From NCBI GenBank assembly GCA_033794685.1, contig JARAYZ010000002.1: a DNA stretch of 64,000 nucleotides, one strand, 5' to 3'. Positions 34,683-43,309 of this stretch are shown here, piece after piece. This DNA is from Lentzea sp033794685 (GTDB lineage Bacteria; Actinomycetota; Actinomycetes; Mycobacteriales; Pseudonocardiaceae). The notes beneath the pieces are model-generated. The model was not told the DNA's origin. It saw nothing but the letters and a program-made list of their open reading frames with translations, and did not search any database. The stretch's first letter is position 1, and every line of letters starts with the position of its first letter. Made by a program: the position numbers and the translations under genes.

Positions 34683-35078
34683 TCAACGCCGCCGCTGCGG
34701 TGGCACGGACCGAAGCGCGGCCAACGCGGCGCGCAGGTCCGGGCGCACGGTCAGCAGGGCGTCCACACCGGAGATGGCGAGCGGCCGCAGCACGACCCTG
34801 CTCTCCGCGACGACGGCGAACGGGACGTTCGCGGACTTCGCCCGCCGCACGACACCGACGAGCAGGTTGATACCGGCGGAACCGAAGAAGGTGACCGCAC
34901 CCAGGTCGAGGACGAGACCGGCGGGAGGACGTTCCCGCAGCGCGTCGAGAGCCACCAGCAGCGGCGAACCGTCCGCCGCCCGGTCGATCTCCCCCGCCAC
35001 GATCACGACGTCGATCCCGTCGTGCACCTCGGTGCGCGCGGTCAACACCGCCGCCGCTCCGCTGGACTGCGGGCTCAT
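34683..35078 (-). CDS. STAS-domain anti-anti-sigma factor (RsbV-like)
   Basis: 131 residues from ATG 35078 with GAGAGGAG seven bases upstream. STAS fold: 'GIDVVIVAGEIDRAADGSPLLVALDALRERPPAGLVLDLGAVTFFGSAGINLLVGVVRRAK', with the regulatory Ser in 'FFGSAGINLL'. When unphosphorylated such proteins bind an RsbW-type kinase and release the sigma factor. It converges on the multi-domain phosphatase gene, 6 bp between stops. It is the only stand-alone RsbV-like protein in the window and so a candidate partner for the kinase at 46853. Confidence 0.9.
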   Translation of the reverse strand: MSPQSSGAAAVLTARTEVHDGIDVVIVAGEIDRAADGSPLLVALDALRERPPAGLVLDLGAVTFFGSAGINLLVGVVRRAKSANVPFAVVAESRVVLRPLAISGVDALLTVRPDLRAALAALRSVPPQRRR

Positions 35079-35249
35079 CGGCTTGCTCCTCTCGGCCAAC
35101 CGCGAGAAGCGCCGACACCAGCCGCTGCCCAACTCGGAGAACCTGTAGACGACCTCACATGAACGACTCGGTGTCACATGAAACTGCCACCACGCTATGC
35201 CCCTTCCCCACCAGACACAACCGCAACACAGCTTCGCGGGCCGCCGAGG

Positions 35250-36350
35250 TCACGCGCCGACGACGGGCGGCTCGAGCTCTCCGCGGCGGGCCACGAGGGT
35301 CTCGGCGACCTCGACGAGCTTGACGTTGAGATGCTGGGAAGTCTGGCGCAGCAAGGCGAACGCCTCGTCCGCGCCGATGCCCTGCCGGCTCATCAGAATG
35401 CCTTTGGCCTGGCCGATCACGTCACGCGAGTCGATCGCGCGCCGCATCTGGGCCGTGTTCAGGACCGCGAGCTCCGCGGTCCGCAGGTGGGCGATCGCGA
35501 GGGAGGCGTGGGTGGCCAGCAGCAGGGCCGTGTTGCGGTCGGTGTCGGAGATCACGGCGTGGTGGCGGACGAAGATGTTGAGCGCCCCGGTCACCTCGTC
35601 GTTCGAGGCCGACAGCAACTCGGTGGCGAGCACGCCGGTCAGACCGTTCTCCGTGGCGGCCGCGGCGAACTCGGGCCACCTCCGTTCGGCGCCCAGGTCG
35701 GCGCTGATCGCGTACCCGGGACCGTCCTTCCTGGCCGCCTCGACGCACGGCCCGAGGCCGGAGCGGTACTGGGCCTCGTCCAGCGCGGTGGCGACGGGGT
35801 CGGTCTCGACCGGTGTGCGGAACACGCCGTCCGATCCGCGCAGGGTGATGCTGACCACGTCGGCGCAGGACACGAGTTTCCGCGTCGCGGCCACGACGAG
35901 TTGCAACGCGTCGGCGACCGTGGTGGCGCCCAGCAGGGTGCGGGTCAGCGCCTCGAACCGCGGCACCAGCTCCTCCACGCCGTGCTCCGCGATCCACGCC
36001 TGTCCCAGCAACGCCTCTTCGAGGTCGGCGAACCGCGGCAGCGTTCGCGCGTGGTCCACGGTGGCCAGGACCCTGGCCACCGTCCGGGCCGGGTCGACGA
36101 GCAACGCGCAGCGGACCGCCCGGAACGACAGCGCGCGCACGAACGACACCAGGTTCCTGGCCCCCGCGGCCGGCAGGTCGGTGAGCTCGCGCAGGTCCAG
36201 CACCACGGTCGAAGGCGGTGGCAGGGCGGAGGTCGCCTCCAGCAACGCGTGCACGGCGGTGCCGTCCAGCTCGGTCGCCGCGGGCAGCCTCAGCACCAGC
36301 GCGCGTTCGGTCGTGGCGGAGCGCAGGTTCAGGCCCGCGATGGACTTCAC
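35250..36350 (-). CDS. STAS-like/GAF/ANTAR regulator (RNA-binding antiterminator type)
   Basis: 366 residues. The N-terminal ~1-120 is STAS-like ('GTAVHALLEATSALPPPSTVVLDLRELTDLPAAGARNLVSFVRALS') without the usual phosphorylatable Ser. GAF ~125-290 ('RFEALTRTLLGATTVADALQLVVAATRKLVSCADVVSITLR'). ANTAR ~300-355 ('LNTAQMRRAIDSRDVIGQAKGILMSRQGIGADEAFALLRQTSQHLNVKLVEVAETLV'), a helical domain that binds paired RNA hairpins to prevent termination. It ends a run of coupled genes (38308 to 35250). The RNA targets are not visible here. Confidence 0.92.
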   Translation of the reverse strand: MKSIAGLNLRSATTERALVLRLPAATELDGTAVHALLEATSALPPPSTVVLDLRELTDLPAAGARNLVSFVRALSFRAVRCALLVDPARTVARVLATVDHARTLPRFADLEEALLGQAWIAEHGVEELVPRFEALTRTLLGATTVADALQLVVAATRKLVSCADVVSITLRGSDGVFRTPVETDPVATALDEAQYRSGLGPCVEAARKDGPGYAISADLGAERRWPEFAAAATENGLTGVLATELLSASNDEVTGALNIFVRHHAVISDTDRNTALLLATHASLAIAHLRTAELAVLNTAQMRRAIDSRDVIGQAKGILMSRQGIGADEAFALLRQTSQHLNVKLVEVAETLVARRGELEPPVVGA

Positions 36351-36356
36351 GCGGCG

Positions 36357-37850
36357 TCACCACCCCTCTGGGAGCTCGGTGTCGTGGGCGATGCCGACCA
36401 TGGTGAGGACCACGTCGGCCGAGGTCGCGACCGGAGCGAACAGCCGCAGTTCCGTGCTGTTGTCACTGTGCCTGCCCATCAGGCGGTGCAGCGCGGACAC
36501 GCCCGCGCTGGTCAGGTGGGTGACGTCGCTGAGGTCCACGGTCAGCCCGCGGGTGCCGGTGGCGCCCGCGGTGTGCACAGCCTGCTGGAACATGCCCGCG
36601 GTGTGCGCGTCGACCGGCCCCGAGACGCGGATGCCCGGACCGGCGGCCGACGAGTGGTCCTCGACCACCAGTGGCGGGTCGGGCGGGGCCGGGGCCACCG
36701 CGAAGCCCAGGTCGGTCGCCGACAGCAGGCGGGCAGGCCTGCCCACGAGGTGCCGCACCGACGACGTCGTCCCGGTGTCGCCGTGGTCCACCCGGAACCG
36801 GTCGACCATGGCGGCGGTGAGCTGCAGGCCCAGGCCACGATCGCCGGACGGCCTCGGCTCGCGCCACCGGCCCCGGTCGGACACCTCCACCTCGGCGTGA
36901 CCGCCGGCGGTGAGCCTGCCGGTGACGACGAACTCGTCGTCCCCCACCGAGTCGAGGTAGGCGTGCTCGATCGCGTTGGTGGCCAGCTCCACGGCGGCGT
37001 AGCGCAGCGAGTCGGCGTCGGCCGGGCCCACGCCGGCGTCGGCGAGCCAGCCGGTGATCTCCGCACGCAGGAGCGGCAGCGACTCCCCCATGGCCGGGTA
37101 GACCCGGTGCAGGTCCGCGGGCTGCGGCACGAGCTGGGCGGCCAGCAGCGTGATGTCGTCGCTGTGCCCGCTGACCCTGGCCAACAGCTCCACGGTCTGC
37201 GTGCACACCCGGTCGGCCACCAGCGGGGAGGGCTCGCGCAACGCGCGGCCGGCCGTGACATCGCCCACCGTCCGGAGCAACTCGACCGTGGCTTCGGCGA
37301 GCGTGCGGCCCGGCCGTTCCAGGATTCCGTCGGTGTAGAGCAGGAGGAGATCGCCCTCAACCAGTTCGGCACGTCCGGCGGCCGTGTCGTGATCGCCGCG
37401 CACGCCGAGGGGCCGGCCGCCGGTGCTCTCCAGGAACCGCGCCTCGCCGGCCGCGACGACCAGCGGTGGCGGATGCCCGGCGCACGCGTACTCCACGACG
37501 CCGGAGACGGGGTCCAGCACCGCGACGCACACCGTGGCCGACCTGGCACCGGGGATCCGCTGCGCGGTCGCGTCGGCGGACCGGAGGGCCTCGTGGAGGT
37601 CCCCGGTGGCCACCAGGCGTTCGGACGTGACCACCCGCAACTGGCCCATGATCGCCGAGGCGGCGAGGCCGTGGCCCACCACGTCGCCCACGACCAGGCC
37701 GAGCCTGCCGCCCGGCAGCGGCACCGCGTCGAACCAGTCACCGCCCGCCGCCGTGCCGGCCCGGGCCGGCAGGTAGCTCGCCGCCACCTGGACCCCGGGC
37801 AGCAGCGGAACAGCGGACGGGAGCATCTCCCGCTGCAGTGCGTCGATCAC
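36357..37850 (-). CDS. PP2C(SpoIIE)-HATPase-STAS partner-switch protein
   Basis: 497 residues from GTG 37850 in a GTGA overlap with the PAS gene. PP2C ~1-215: 'AAGGDWFDAVPLPGGRLGLVVGDVVGHGLAASAIMGQLR', 'CAGHPPPLVV', 'YTDGILERPG', 'SDDITLLAAQL'. HATPase ~225-345: 'AAVELATNAIEHAYLD', 'VSDRGRW'. STAS ~385-490: 'VSGPVDAHTAGMFQQAVHTAGATGTRGLTVDLSDVTHLTSAGVSALHRLMG' with Ser in 'LTSAGV'. The coupled PAS gene very likely supplies its sensor input, giving the PAS-PP2C layout as two chains. Same logic as the protein at 32043. Confidence 0.92.
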   Translation of the reverse strand: MIDALQREMLPSAVPLLPGVQVAASYLPARAGTAAGGDWFDAVPLPGGRLGLVVGDVVGHGLAASAIMGQLRVVTSERLVATGDLHEALRSADATAQRIPGARSATVCVAVLDPVSGVVEYACAGHPPPLVVAAGEARFLESTGGRPLGVRGDHDTAAGRAELVEGDLLLLYTDGILERPGRTLAEATVELLRTVGDVTAGRALREPSPLVADRVCTQTVELLARVSGHSDDITLLAAQLVPQPADLHRVYPAMGESLPLLRAEITGWLADAGVGPADADSLRYAAVELATNAIEHAYLDSVGDDEFVVTGRLTAGGHAEVEVSDRGRWREPRPSGDRGLGLQLTAAMVDRFRVDHGDTGTTSSVRHLVGRPARLLSATDLGFAVAPAPPDPPLVVEDHSSAAGPGIRVSGPVDAHTAGMFQQAVHTAGATGTRGLTVDLSDVTHLTSAGVSALHRLMGRHSDNSTELRLFAPVATSADVVLTMVGIAHDTELPEGW

Positions 37851-38308
37851 GTCCCTCGCCTCCCCGAATCGGCGTCGGTCTCGGCGGCCCGCCGCACCCG
37901 GACACGCTCGCTGACGTCGGCCGCGTCGATGACGACGCCGGTGACCCGCCCGTCCGGCGCACGTCTCGGGGTCACGGTGAAGTCGACGAAGACCTCCACG
38001 CGGACCCCGGGATCCCGCCGGACGAACTGGAGCCGGAACCCGCGCAGCGACTCCGGCCGGCCGGTGGCGCAGACCCGGTCGGCGATCTCGAACACCTGCT
38101 GACCCTTCGTCTCCGGAAAGGCCTCCCGCACCGTCGGCCCGATCAGTTCGCCCCGGCCGAGCCACGTCCGGCAGACGCCGGTCACCGCGATGATCCGGTG
38201 CTCCGGCCCCTCGTACCCCATGACCATCAACGGCATCTCGTCGTACACCTGGCGCACGACCTCCGCCGCGCCGACGGTCCGGTCCAGAGCAGCGTCCGGC
38301 TCCCCCAC
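37847..38308 (-). CDS. Stand-alone PAS-domain sensor protein
   Basis: 153 residues, GTG 38308. One PAS fold: 'VYDEMPLMVMGYEGPEHRIIAVTGVCRTWLGRGELIGPTVREAFPETKGQQVFEIADRVCATGRPE', then 'VFVDFTVTPRRAPDGRVTGVVIDAADVSERVRVRR', the strand pair that ends PAS domains. No output domain; the stop overlaps the start of the PP2C gene by GTGA. The two probably work as one sensor-phosphatase. It follows the glycosyltransferase gene by four bases. Confidence 0.88.
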   Translation of the reverse strand: MGEPDAALDRTVGAAEVVRQVYDEMPLMVMGYEGPEHRIIAVTGVCRTWLGRGELIGPTVREAFPETKGQQVFEIADRVCATGRPESLRGFRLQFVRRDPGVRVEVFVDFTVTPRRAPDGRVTGVVIDAADVSERVRVRRAAETDADSGRRGT

Positions 38309-38312
38309 GGTG

Positions 38313-39353
38313 TCAGCCCACCGCTCGTCCGTGCTTCGCGGCCGAGGGGATCTCCAGCACTCGCCGGTACAGCCGCTCCACGCCGCGCGCGACGTCCGGC
38401 CAGGTGTGCCGGGCCTGGACCCGGTCCACCGCCGCGATCCCGCACGAGGTGCGGAGCATGGCGTCCTCCAGGACCTCTCGCAGCCTCCTGACCAGCATTT
38501 TCACCTCGCCCGGTGGAATGAGGACCCCGGTCACACCGTCGGTCACGGCGTCGCTGAGCCCGGCCACCGCCGTGGCCACGACCGGCACACCGCAGGCCAT
38601 GGTCTCCAGCGGCCACGCGTCCCACAGGGGTTGCCTGGGCACGCATGCCACCACGTCCGCCGAGTGCAGCAACGCCGGCACGTCCTCGCGCGCGACCGGT
38701 CCGGTCGACCGGACCCGCTCGTGCACGCCGAGTTCTCGCGCCCGCTGTCCCAGACGGCGGGCCTCGCCCGCCGGGAACGCCCCGGTGATCAGCAGTTCGG
38801 CGTCCGGCAGCCACGGCAGCGCCGCGACGACGTCCGCCACCCCGTCGCCCGCCCGGCAGACGATGCGCTTCACTCGTCTGCGAACTGGTTCGCCCTGTGG
38901 CTGGAACAGGTCGGCGTCGACCCCGCGCGGGACGACCACGATCCTGGAGCGCGGTAGCCCGGCCTCCGCGAGCCGGAGCACCTCGTCCCCGCAGCCCGCC
39001 ACGACCACGGCGGCCTCCCTGCCCACCAGTCGTTCGACGTCGGGTCGCCGGCCGAAACCGTGGAACGACGCCACCACGGGCACACCGGCCGTCTGTGCCG
39101 CCAGCAGCGCGGCCAGGCCGGGCCGCCAGTGGTGGGCGTGCACGACGTCCGGTGGTGTGAGCACCCACTCCAAGCGGAGCGAGTCGACGAAGCCACCGAG
39201 ATAGGGCTCCTGGCCGGGAACGGTGGCCACGGCCTCACCGCAGCTGTGGACCGTGACCTCGTGGCCCAGCGACACCAGCGCCGCCGCCAGGTCCGCGGCG
39301 TGCACGTCCCAGCGGCCCTGCGCGTCGTTCTCCGACACCATTGCGATCTTCAT
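38313..39353 (-). CDS. GT4-family glycosyltransferase
   Basis: 346 residues, a GT-B fold: 'MKIAMVSENDAQGRWDVHAADLAAALVSLGHEVTVHSC', 'PDVVHAHHWRPGLAALLAAQTAGVPVVASFHGFGRRPDVERLVG', 'VVPRGVDADLFQP', and the C-terminal sugar-nucleotide site 'DAWPLETMACGVPVVATAVAGLSDAVTDGVTGVLIPPGE' with the E-x7-E motif. Donor and acceptor are unknown. It heads a coupled run with PAS, PP2C and ANTAR signalling genes, an odd partnership that may point to glycogen/trehalose-like or cell-surface glycan made under stress. Confidence 0.93.
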   Translation of the reverse strand: MKIAMVSENDAQGRWDVHAADLAAALVSLGHEVTVHSCGEAVATVPGQEPYLGGFVDSLRLEWVLTPPDVVHAHHWRPGLAALLAAQTAGVPVVASFHGFGRRPDVERLVGREAAVVVAGCGDEVLRLAEAGLPRSRIVVVPRGVDADLFQPQGEPVRRRVKRIVCRAGDGVADVVAALPWLPDAELLITGAFPAGEARRLGQRARELGVHERVRSTGPVAREDVPALLHSADVVACVPRQPLWDAWPLETMACGVPVVATAVAGLSDAVTDGVTGVLIPPGEVKMLVRRLREVLEDAMLRTSCGIAAVDRVQARHTWPDVARGVERLYRRVLEIPSAAKHGRAVG

Positions 39354-39517
39354 GCGCCCTCTTCCGGCCTTGATCGCGGAAGGGTCGAGCGGTCACCTCG
39401 GTGGCAGCTCCGCCCATCCGCACGGCTGCGCCGCGACGGAGGGCTGCGTGCTGAACCCTGCCTTCGAACGTAGCCCAGCCGCCCCATGACCGCAGGACAG
39501 GCAGGCAGTGGCCCTGT

Positions 39518-39910
39518 TCACCGATCGGTCTGCTCGGAGTACGCGGCGGCGCTGAGACGTTGACGGTCTCGCTTGAGCTGCTTCTCCAGGCCGTGCCGCT
39601 GGCCGCCCGCCAGATCGTCGCGCACGGCGCGTTCGACCTCACGGACCACGTCGTAGTACATGTCGTCGTACTCCTCGACGATCTGGAAGGTCCAGCGTCC
39701 CGGCAGGACGTTGCGGCCGAGCAACTCCCGTTGCACGCGGTTCGCGTGGTCGACGTGCCCGGCCTCGCGCAGCGCCTCGATCGCGTCCCCGATCTCGAAG
39801 TCCGCGGTGCCGGTGAGCTGGTGGAAGGAGTACAGGTGGCCGCGAGCCCGTTCGGTGGTCTCCCGCGCCTTGCTGAGCTTGCCGAGCGCCTCGATCGTCT
39901 TGTCGTCCAT
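39518..39910 (-). CDS. Conserved hypothetical, charged helical protein
   Basis: 130 residues with high helix content ('MDDKTIEALGKLSKARETTERARGHLYSFHQLTGTADFEIGDAIEALREAGH...', '...YDDMYYDVVREVERAVRDDL'). No TM segment. Homologues of this look occur in actinobacteria without a known role. A GGGTAT hexamer 11 bp before the ATG could give a leaderless, stress-sigma-type transcript, but its -35 is poor. It is divergent from the ligase gene at 40000. Confidence 0.75.
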   Translation of the reverse strand: MDDKTIEALGKLSKARETTERARGHLYSFHQLTGTADFEIGDAIEALREAGHVDHANRVQRELLGRNVLPGRWTFQIVEEYDDMYYDVVREVERAVRDDLAGGQRHGLEKQLKRDRQRLSAAAYSEQTDR

Positions 39911-39933
39911 GCCGGGCCGGATACCCCGTGGTG

Positions 39934-39958
39934 GTTCGTCCTCACCCGGCGCGGGTAA
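39934..39958 (+). promoter_or_regulatory. SigB/SigF-type promoter P2
   Basis: GTTC (39934-39937), 15-nt spacer, GGGTAA (39953-39958), 41 bp before the ligase start. On the other strand GGGTAT (complement at 39921-39926) with a weak -35 could serve the gene at 39910. Confidence 0.55.
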
Positions 39959-39999
39959 CCCGGCGGCAACGTTGCGGGAAGAGCGGAGACGGGCTCTTG

Positions 40000-40986
40000 G
40001 TGGACACCTGCGCCGACACCGTTGGGGTGGAAGAGGAGTTCCTGCTCGTCGACACTGCTTCGCGGCGCACGGTCATGCGTGCGAAAGCCGTGCTGGCACG
40101 GGTGCGGGACACCGAGCTCACCAAGTTCCACGCGGAACTCGCGGGAACGCAGGTCGAGGCGGCGACCGGTCCGTGCACCGGAGTGGCCGCCCTCGGTGAC
40201 GCGCTCTCGCAGGCCCGCTCGATGCTCGCCAACGCCGCCCGAGCGGAGGGCCTGGAGCTGCTTTCCCGTGGCACACCTCTCAAAGCCTCCACGCACTCGG
40301 TCGTCTCGGAGGGCGCACGGTTCCGCCGCGTGCTCGACATGTACGCGGGCGTCGTGGACGACTACGAGGCGAGCGGATGCCATGTGCACGTCGGCGTGCC
40401 GGATCGCGACACGGCGGTGGCGGTGCTGAACCACGTGCGGCCGTGGCTGCCGACCCTGCTGGCGCTGGCCGCCAACTCCCCCGACCACGGCTACGCGAGC
40501 TGGCGGATGGTGCAGCAGTCGCGCTTCCCCGGTTCCGGCGTGCCGCCGCTCTTCACCGACGCGCGGGACTACGACGCCCACGTCGCCCGGATGGTGCGCT
40601 GCGGAACGCTCGTGGACGCGGCGCAGACGTTCTGGCTCGTGCGCCTGGCCTCCCGGCTGCCGACCGTCGAGTTCCGCATGGCCGACGCCTCCACCGAAGT
40701 GAGCGGATCGGTGTTGCAGGCAGCGCTGTCCCGCGCTCTCGTGCACACCGCGAACCAGGACCTCCGTGACGGCAAGAAGCCGGACGCCGTGCGCGACGAC
40801 GTGCTCGCCGCCGCCGTGTGGGCGGCTTCGCGGTACGGCGTGGACGGAGCCGGTGTGGACCCGTGGCTGGAGTGCCGGGTGCCCGCCACGGCACTGCTCG
40901 ACAAGCTGCTCAAGCACGTGACGCCGGCGTTGGAGGAACGCGGTGAGCTGGAACTCGTGCATGGGCTCGTCTCCACGCGGGTATGA
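40000..40986 (+). CDS. YbdK-type carboxylate-amine ligase (glutamate-cysteine ligase-like), copy 1
   Basis: 328 residues from GTG 40000 (TTG 39997 is equally possible and better spaced from GGAG). GCS2/YbdK hallmarks: 'TVGVEEEFLLVD' at the N-terminus (metal-binding Glu residues), 'ELAGTQVEAATGPC', 'SGCHVHVGVPDRDTAVAVLNHVRPWLPTLLALAANSP', 'ASWRMVQQSRFPGSGVPP' and 'PTVEFRMADAS'. Enzymes of this fold join an amino acid carboxylate to an amine using ATP, as in gamma-glutamylcysteine or weaker side reactions for YbdK. It is followed after seven bases by the iron HDO gene, so both enzymes probably act on one metabolite. A stress-type promoter precedes it. Confidence 0.9.
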   Translation: MDTCADTVGVEEEFLLVDTASRRTVMRAKAVLARVRDTELTKFHAELAGTQVEAATGPCTGVAALGDALSQARSMLANAARAEGLELLSRGTPLKASTHSVVSEGARFRRVLDMYAGVVDDYEASGCHVHVGVPDRDTAVAVLNHVRPWLPTLLALAANSPDHGYASWRMVQQSRFPGSGVPPLFTDARDYDAHVARMVRCGTLVDAAQTFWLVRLASRLPTVEFRMADASTEVSGSVLQAALSRALVHTANQDLRDGKKPDAVRDDVLAAAVWAASRYGVDGAGVDPWLECRVPATALLDKLLKHVTPALEERGELELVHGLVSTRV

Positions 40987-40993
40987 CTCCTGA

Positions 40994-41983
40994 GTGCACC
41001 TTCCAACGCCTCGTGGCCCGTTGTCCGAGCAAGTCGTCGCCGCGCTGAGCGGTGACCCGGACGGCCGCGCGATCCCGTTCGCCGCCGCCGATCCGTACGG
41101 AGAGGACCTGACGATCGCGTTGTACACGTTGTACGAACTGCACTACGGCGGTTTCGACGGCGTGGACCCCGCCTGGGAGTGGGACCCGGAACTGCTGCGG
41201 CTGCGGGCACAGGCCGAAAGCGCGTTCCTCGGCCGTCTTCGCTCCGATGTGGACGGTGGTGACGACCTCGACACCGCCCTGGGCGACATGCTGGTCGAGC
41301 ACGTCCCCGGCAGCGGCGTCTCGCACCACCTGCGCGACGACGGGACCTGGGAGCAGATGTGCGAGTACTTCGCGCACCGCTCGGTGTACCACCACAAGGA
41401 GGCCGACCCGCACGCCTGGGTCATCCCCCGGTTGCGGGGCAGGGCGAAGGCGGCGCTGGTGGCGGTCGAGTTCGACGAGTTCGGCGGCGGACGGGCCGAC
41501 CGCATGCACTCACAGCTGTACGCCGACCTGCTCGACGGCGCGGGCATGTCCTCGGACTACCTGCGCTACCTCGACGACGTGCCGGCACCGGCCATCGCGA
41601 TCGTCAACATGATGTCGCTGTTCGGCTTGCACCGGTCGTTGCGCGGCGCCCTGGTCGGCCACTTCGCCGCCGCCGAGATCACCACGGGACCGAGCGCCCA
41701 GCGCATGGTCCAGGCCCTGGGACGGATGGACGCCGACCCGCGGTGCGTCGAGTTCTTCACCGAGCACATCGAGGCCGACGCCGTGCACGAGCAGATCATG
41801 CGCAACGACGTCATCGGTTCGCTGCTGGAGCAGGAGCCGTCGCTTCAGGCCGACGTCGTGTTCGGGATCCAGGCGACGGAACACCTGGAGTCACGACTGG
41901 CAGATCACCTGCTGTCGTCCTGGAAGAACGGCGAGTCGTCGCTGCGCACGCCTCTGCGGTCGCTGGTGTCGCAGAACGGATAG
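40994..41983 (+). CDS. Iron-containing redox enzyme, heme-oxygenase-like diiron (HDO) family
   Basis: 329 residues from GTG 40994, seven bases after the ligase stop. All helical. Metal-ligand candidates: Glu/His in 'EYFAHRSVYHHKEADPH' (~124-140), Glu in 'AVEFDEFGGG' (~159-162) and the H-x3-D-x2-H helix H258, D262, H265 in 'TEHIEADAVHE', the same spacing as in the diiron N-oxygenase SznF. HDO enzymes oxidise amines or cleave C-C bonds of amino-acid-like acids. The sequence 'ADPHAWVIPRLRGRAKAALVAVEFDEFGGGRADRMHSQL' is the family core in actinobacteria; substrates are unknown. A ligase product is the natural guess. Confidence 0.9.
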   Translation: MHLPTPRGPLSEQVVAALSGDPDGRAIPFAAADPYGEDLTIALYTLYELHYGGFDGVDPAWEWDPELLRLRAQAESAFLGRLRSDVDGGDDLDTALGDMLVEHVPGSGVSHHLRDDGTWEQMCEYFAHRSVYHHKEADPHAWVIPRLRGRAKAALVAVEFDEFGGGRADRMHSQLYADLLDGAGMSSDYLRYLDDVPAPAIAIVNMMSLFGLHRSLRGALVGHFAAAEITTGPSAQRMVQALGRMDADPRCVEFFTEHIEADAVHEQIMRNDVIGSLLEQEPSLQADVVFGIQATEHLESRLADHLLSSWKNGESSLRTPLRSLVSQNG

Positions 41984-41998
41984 CGCTCGCGCTCGGGT

Positions 41999-42023
41999 GT
42001 TTGTGAGGCGACTACGAGGGCAC
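41999..42023 (+). promoter_or_regulatory. SigB/SigF-type promoter P3
   Basis: GTTT (41999-42002), 15-nt spacer, GGGCAC (42018-42023, one base off GGGTAC), 38 bp before the alcohol dehydrogenase start. Confidence 0.5.
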
Positions 42024-42061
42024 CCGGCCCACAACTGTGTTCTCTCACGAATGGAGCGTTG

Positions 42062-43249
42062 ATGAAGGCGGTCACCTGGCACGGCAAACGCGACGTCCGG
42101 GTGGACACGGTGCCCGATCCGCGGATCGAGTCACCCACGGACGCCGTCATCCGGGTCACCTCCACCGGCGTGTGCGGTTCGGACCTGCACCTGTACGAGG
42201 TGCTCGGCCCGTTCATGACCGAGGGCGACGTCCTGGGTCACGAGCCGATGGGCGTCGTGGAGGAGGTCGGCGCGGAGGTCACGTCCCTCAAGCCGGGCGA
42301 CCGCGTGGTCGTCCCGTTCACCATCTCCTGCGGGCACTGCTTCATGTGCGACCGCGGGCTGCAGTCGCAGTGCGAGACGACCCAGGTCACCGGGCAGGGC
42401 AAGGGCGCGGCACTGTTCGGCTACACGAAGCTCTACGGGCAGGTGCCCGGCGGGCAGGCCGAGTACCTGCGGGTGCCCCACGCGCAGTACGGGCCGATCA
42501 AGGTCCCGGACGGCCCGCCGGACGACCGGTTCGTGTACCTGTCCGACGTGCTGCCGACGGCCTGGCAGGCGGTCGAGTACGCCGAGATCCCCGCGGGTGG
42601 TTCCGTCGTGGTCTTCGGGCTCGGGCCGATCGGGCAGATGTGCGCCCGCGTCGCCCTGCACAAGGGTGCCGGGCAGGTCATCGGGATCGACCTCGTGACC
42701 GAGCGCCTGGCGCGCGCCGAGGCGCACGGTGCGACGGTCCTCGACACCCGCGAGCACGACGACATCGGCGACGCCGTCCGCGCGCTCACCGCGGGTCGTG
42801 GCGCGGACTCCGTCATCGACGCGGTGGGCATGGAGGCGCACGGCGCCCCGGCCGCGCGGCTCGCTCACAACCTGGTGGCCGCGCTGCCGCAGGCCGCCGG
42901 AGCGTTGATCACCGAGAAGGCCGGCATCGACCGGCTGAGCGTGCTGTACGCCGCCATCGACTCGGTGCGGCGCGGCGGCACGATCTCACTGTCCGGTGTG
43001 TACGGCGGCATGATCGACCCGATGCCCATGATGGAACTGTTCGACAAGCAGATCAGGCTCCACATGGGACAGGCGAACGTCCGCCGCTGGATGGACGAGA
43101 TCGTGCCGCTGCTCTCCGGTTCCGACGATCCTCTGGGCGTGGACGACTTCGCGACGCACAGGTTGCCGTTGCACGAGGCGCCCAGGGCCTACGAGATGTT
43201 CCAGAAGAAGCAGCACGGGGCTCAGAAGGTCCTGCTCCAACCGAGCTGA
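42062..43249 (+). CDS. Zinc-dependent alcohol dehydrogenase (MDR family, formaldehyde-dehydrogenase-like)
   Basis: 395 residues from ATG 42062 (TTG just before is in frame; TGGAGCG precedes). Catalytic zinc: 'GVCGSDLHLYEV' and 'LGHEPMGVVEEVG'. Structural zinc: 'ISCGHCFMCDRGLQSQC', four Cys. Rossmann motif 'VVFGLGPIGQMCARVA'. Length and the 'CGHC-MC-RGL-SQCE' spacing fit the glutathione-independent formaldehyde dehydrogenase/threonine-dehydrogenase-like branch. It oxidises an alcohol or aldehyde hydrate with NAD(P). A stress-type promoter precedes it and a strong terminator follows. Confidence 0.92.
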   Translation: MKAVTWHGKRDVRVDTVPDPRIESPTDAVIRVTSTGVCGSDLHLYEVLGPFMTEGDVLGHEPMGVVEEVGAEVTSLKPGDRVVVPFTISCGHCFMCDRGLQSQCETTQVTGQGKGAALFGYTKLYGQVPGGQAEYLRVPHAQYGPIKVPDGPPDDRFVYLSDVLPTAWQAVEYAEIPAGGSVVVFGLGPIGQMCARVALHKGAGQVIGIDLVTERLARAEAHGATVLDTREHDDIGDAVRALTAGRGADSVIDAVGMEAHGAPAARLAHNLVAALPQAAGALITEKAGIDRLSVLYAAIDSVRRGGTISLSGVYGGMIDPMPMMELFDKQIRLHMGQANVRRWMDEIVPLLSGSDDPLGVDDFATHRLPLHEAPRAYEMFQKKQHGAQKVLLQPS

Positions 43250-43259
43250 GGTCCAGATG

Positions 43260-43297
43260 AAGCGGTGGGCATCGCACGAGCGATGCCCACCGCTTTT
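43260..43297. terminator. Strong Rho-independent terminator
   Basis: A perfect 16-bp stem (43260-43275 with 43280-43295), loop ACGA, the stem running into TTTT at 43294-43297. It ends the alcohol dehydrogenase transcript and, as a perfect stem, may also stop the convergent DUF4383 transcript. Confidence 0.9.
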
Positions 43298-43309
43298 CGG
43301 TGTGGAGGT

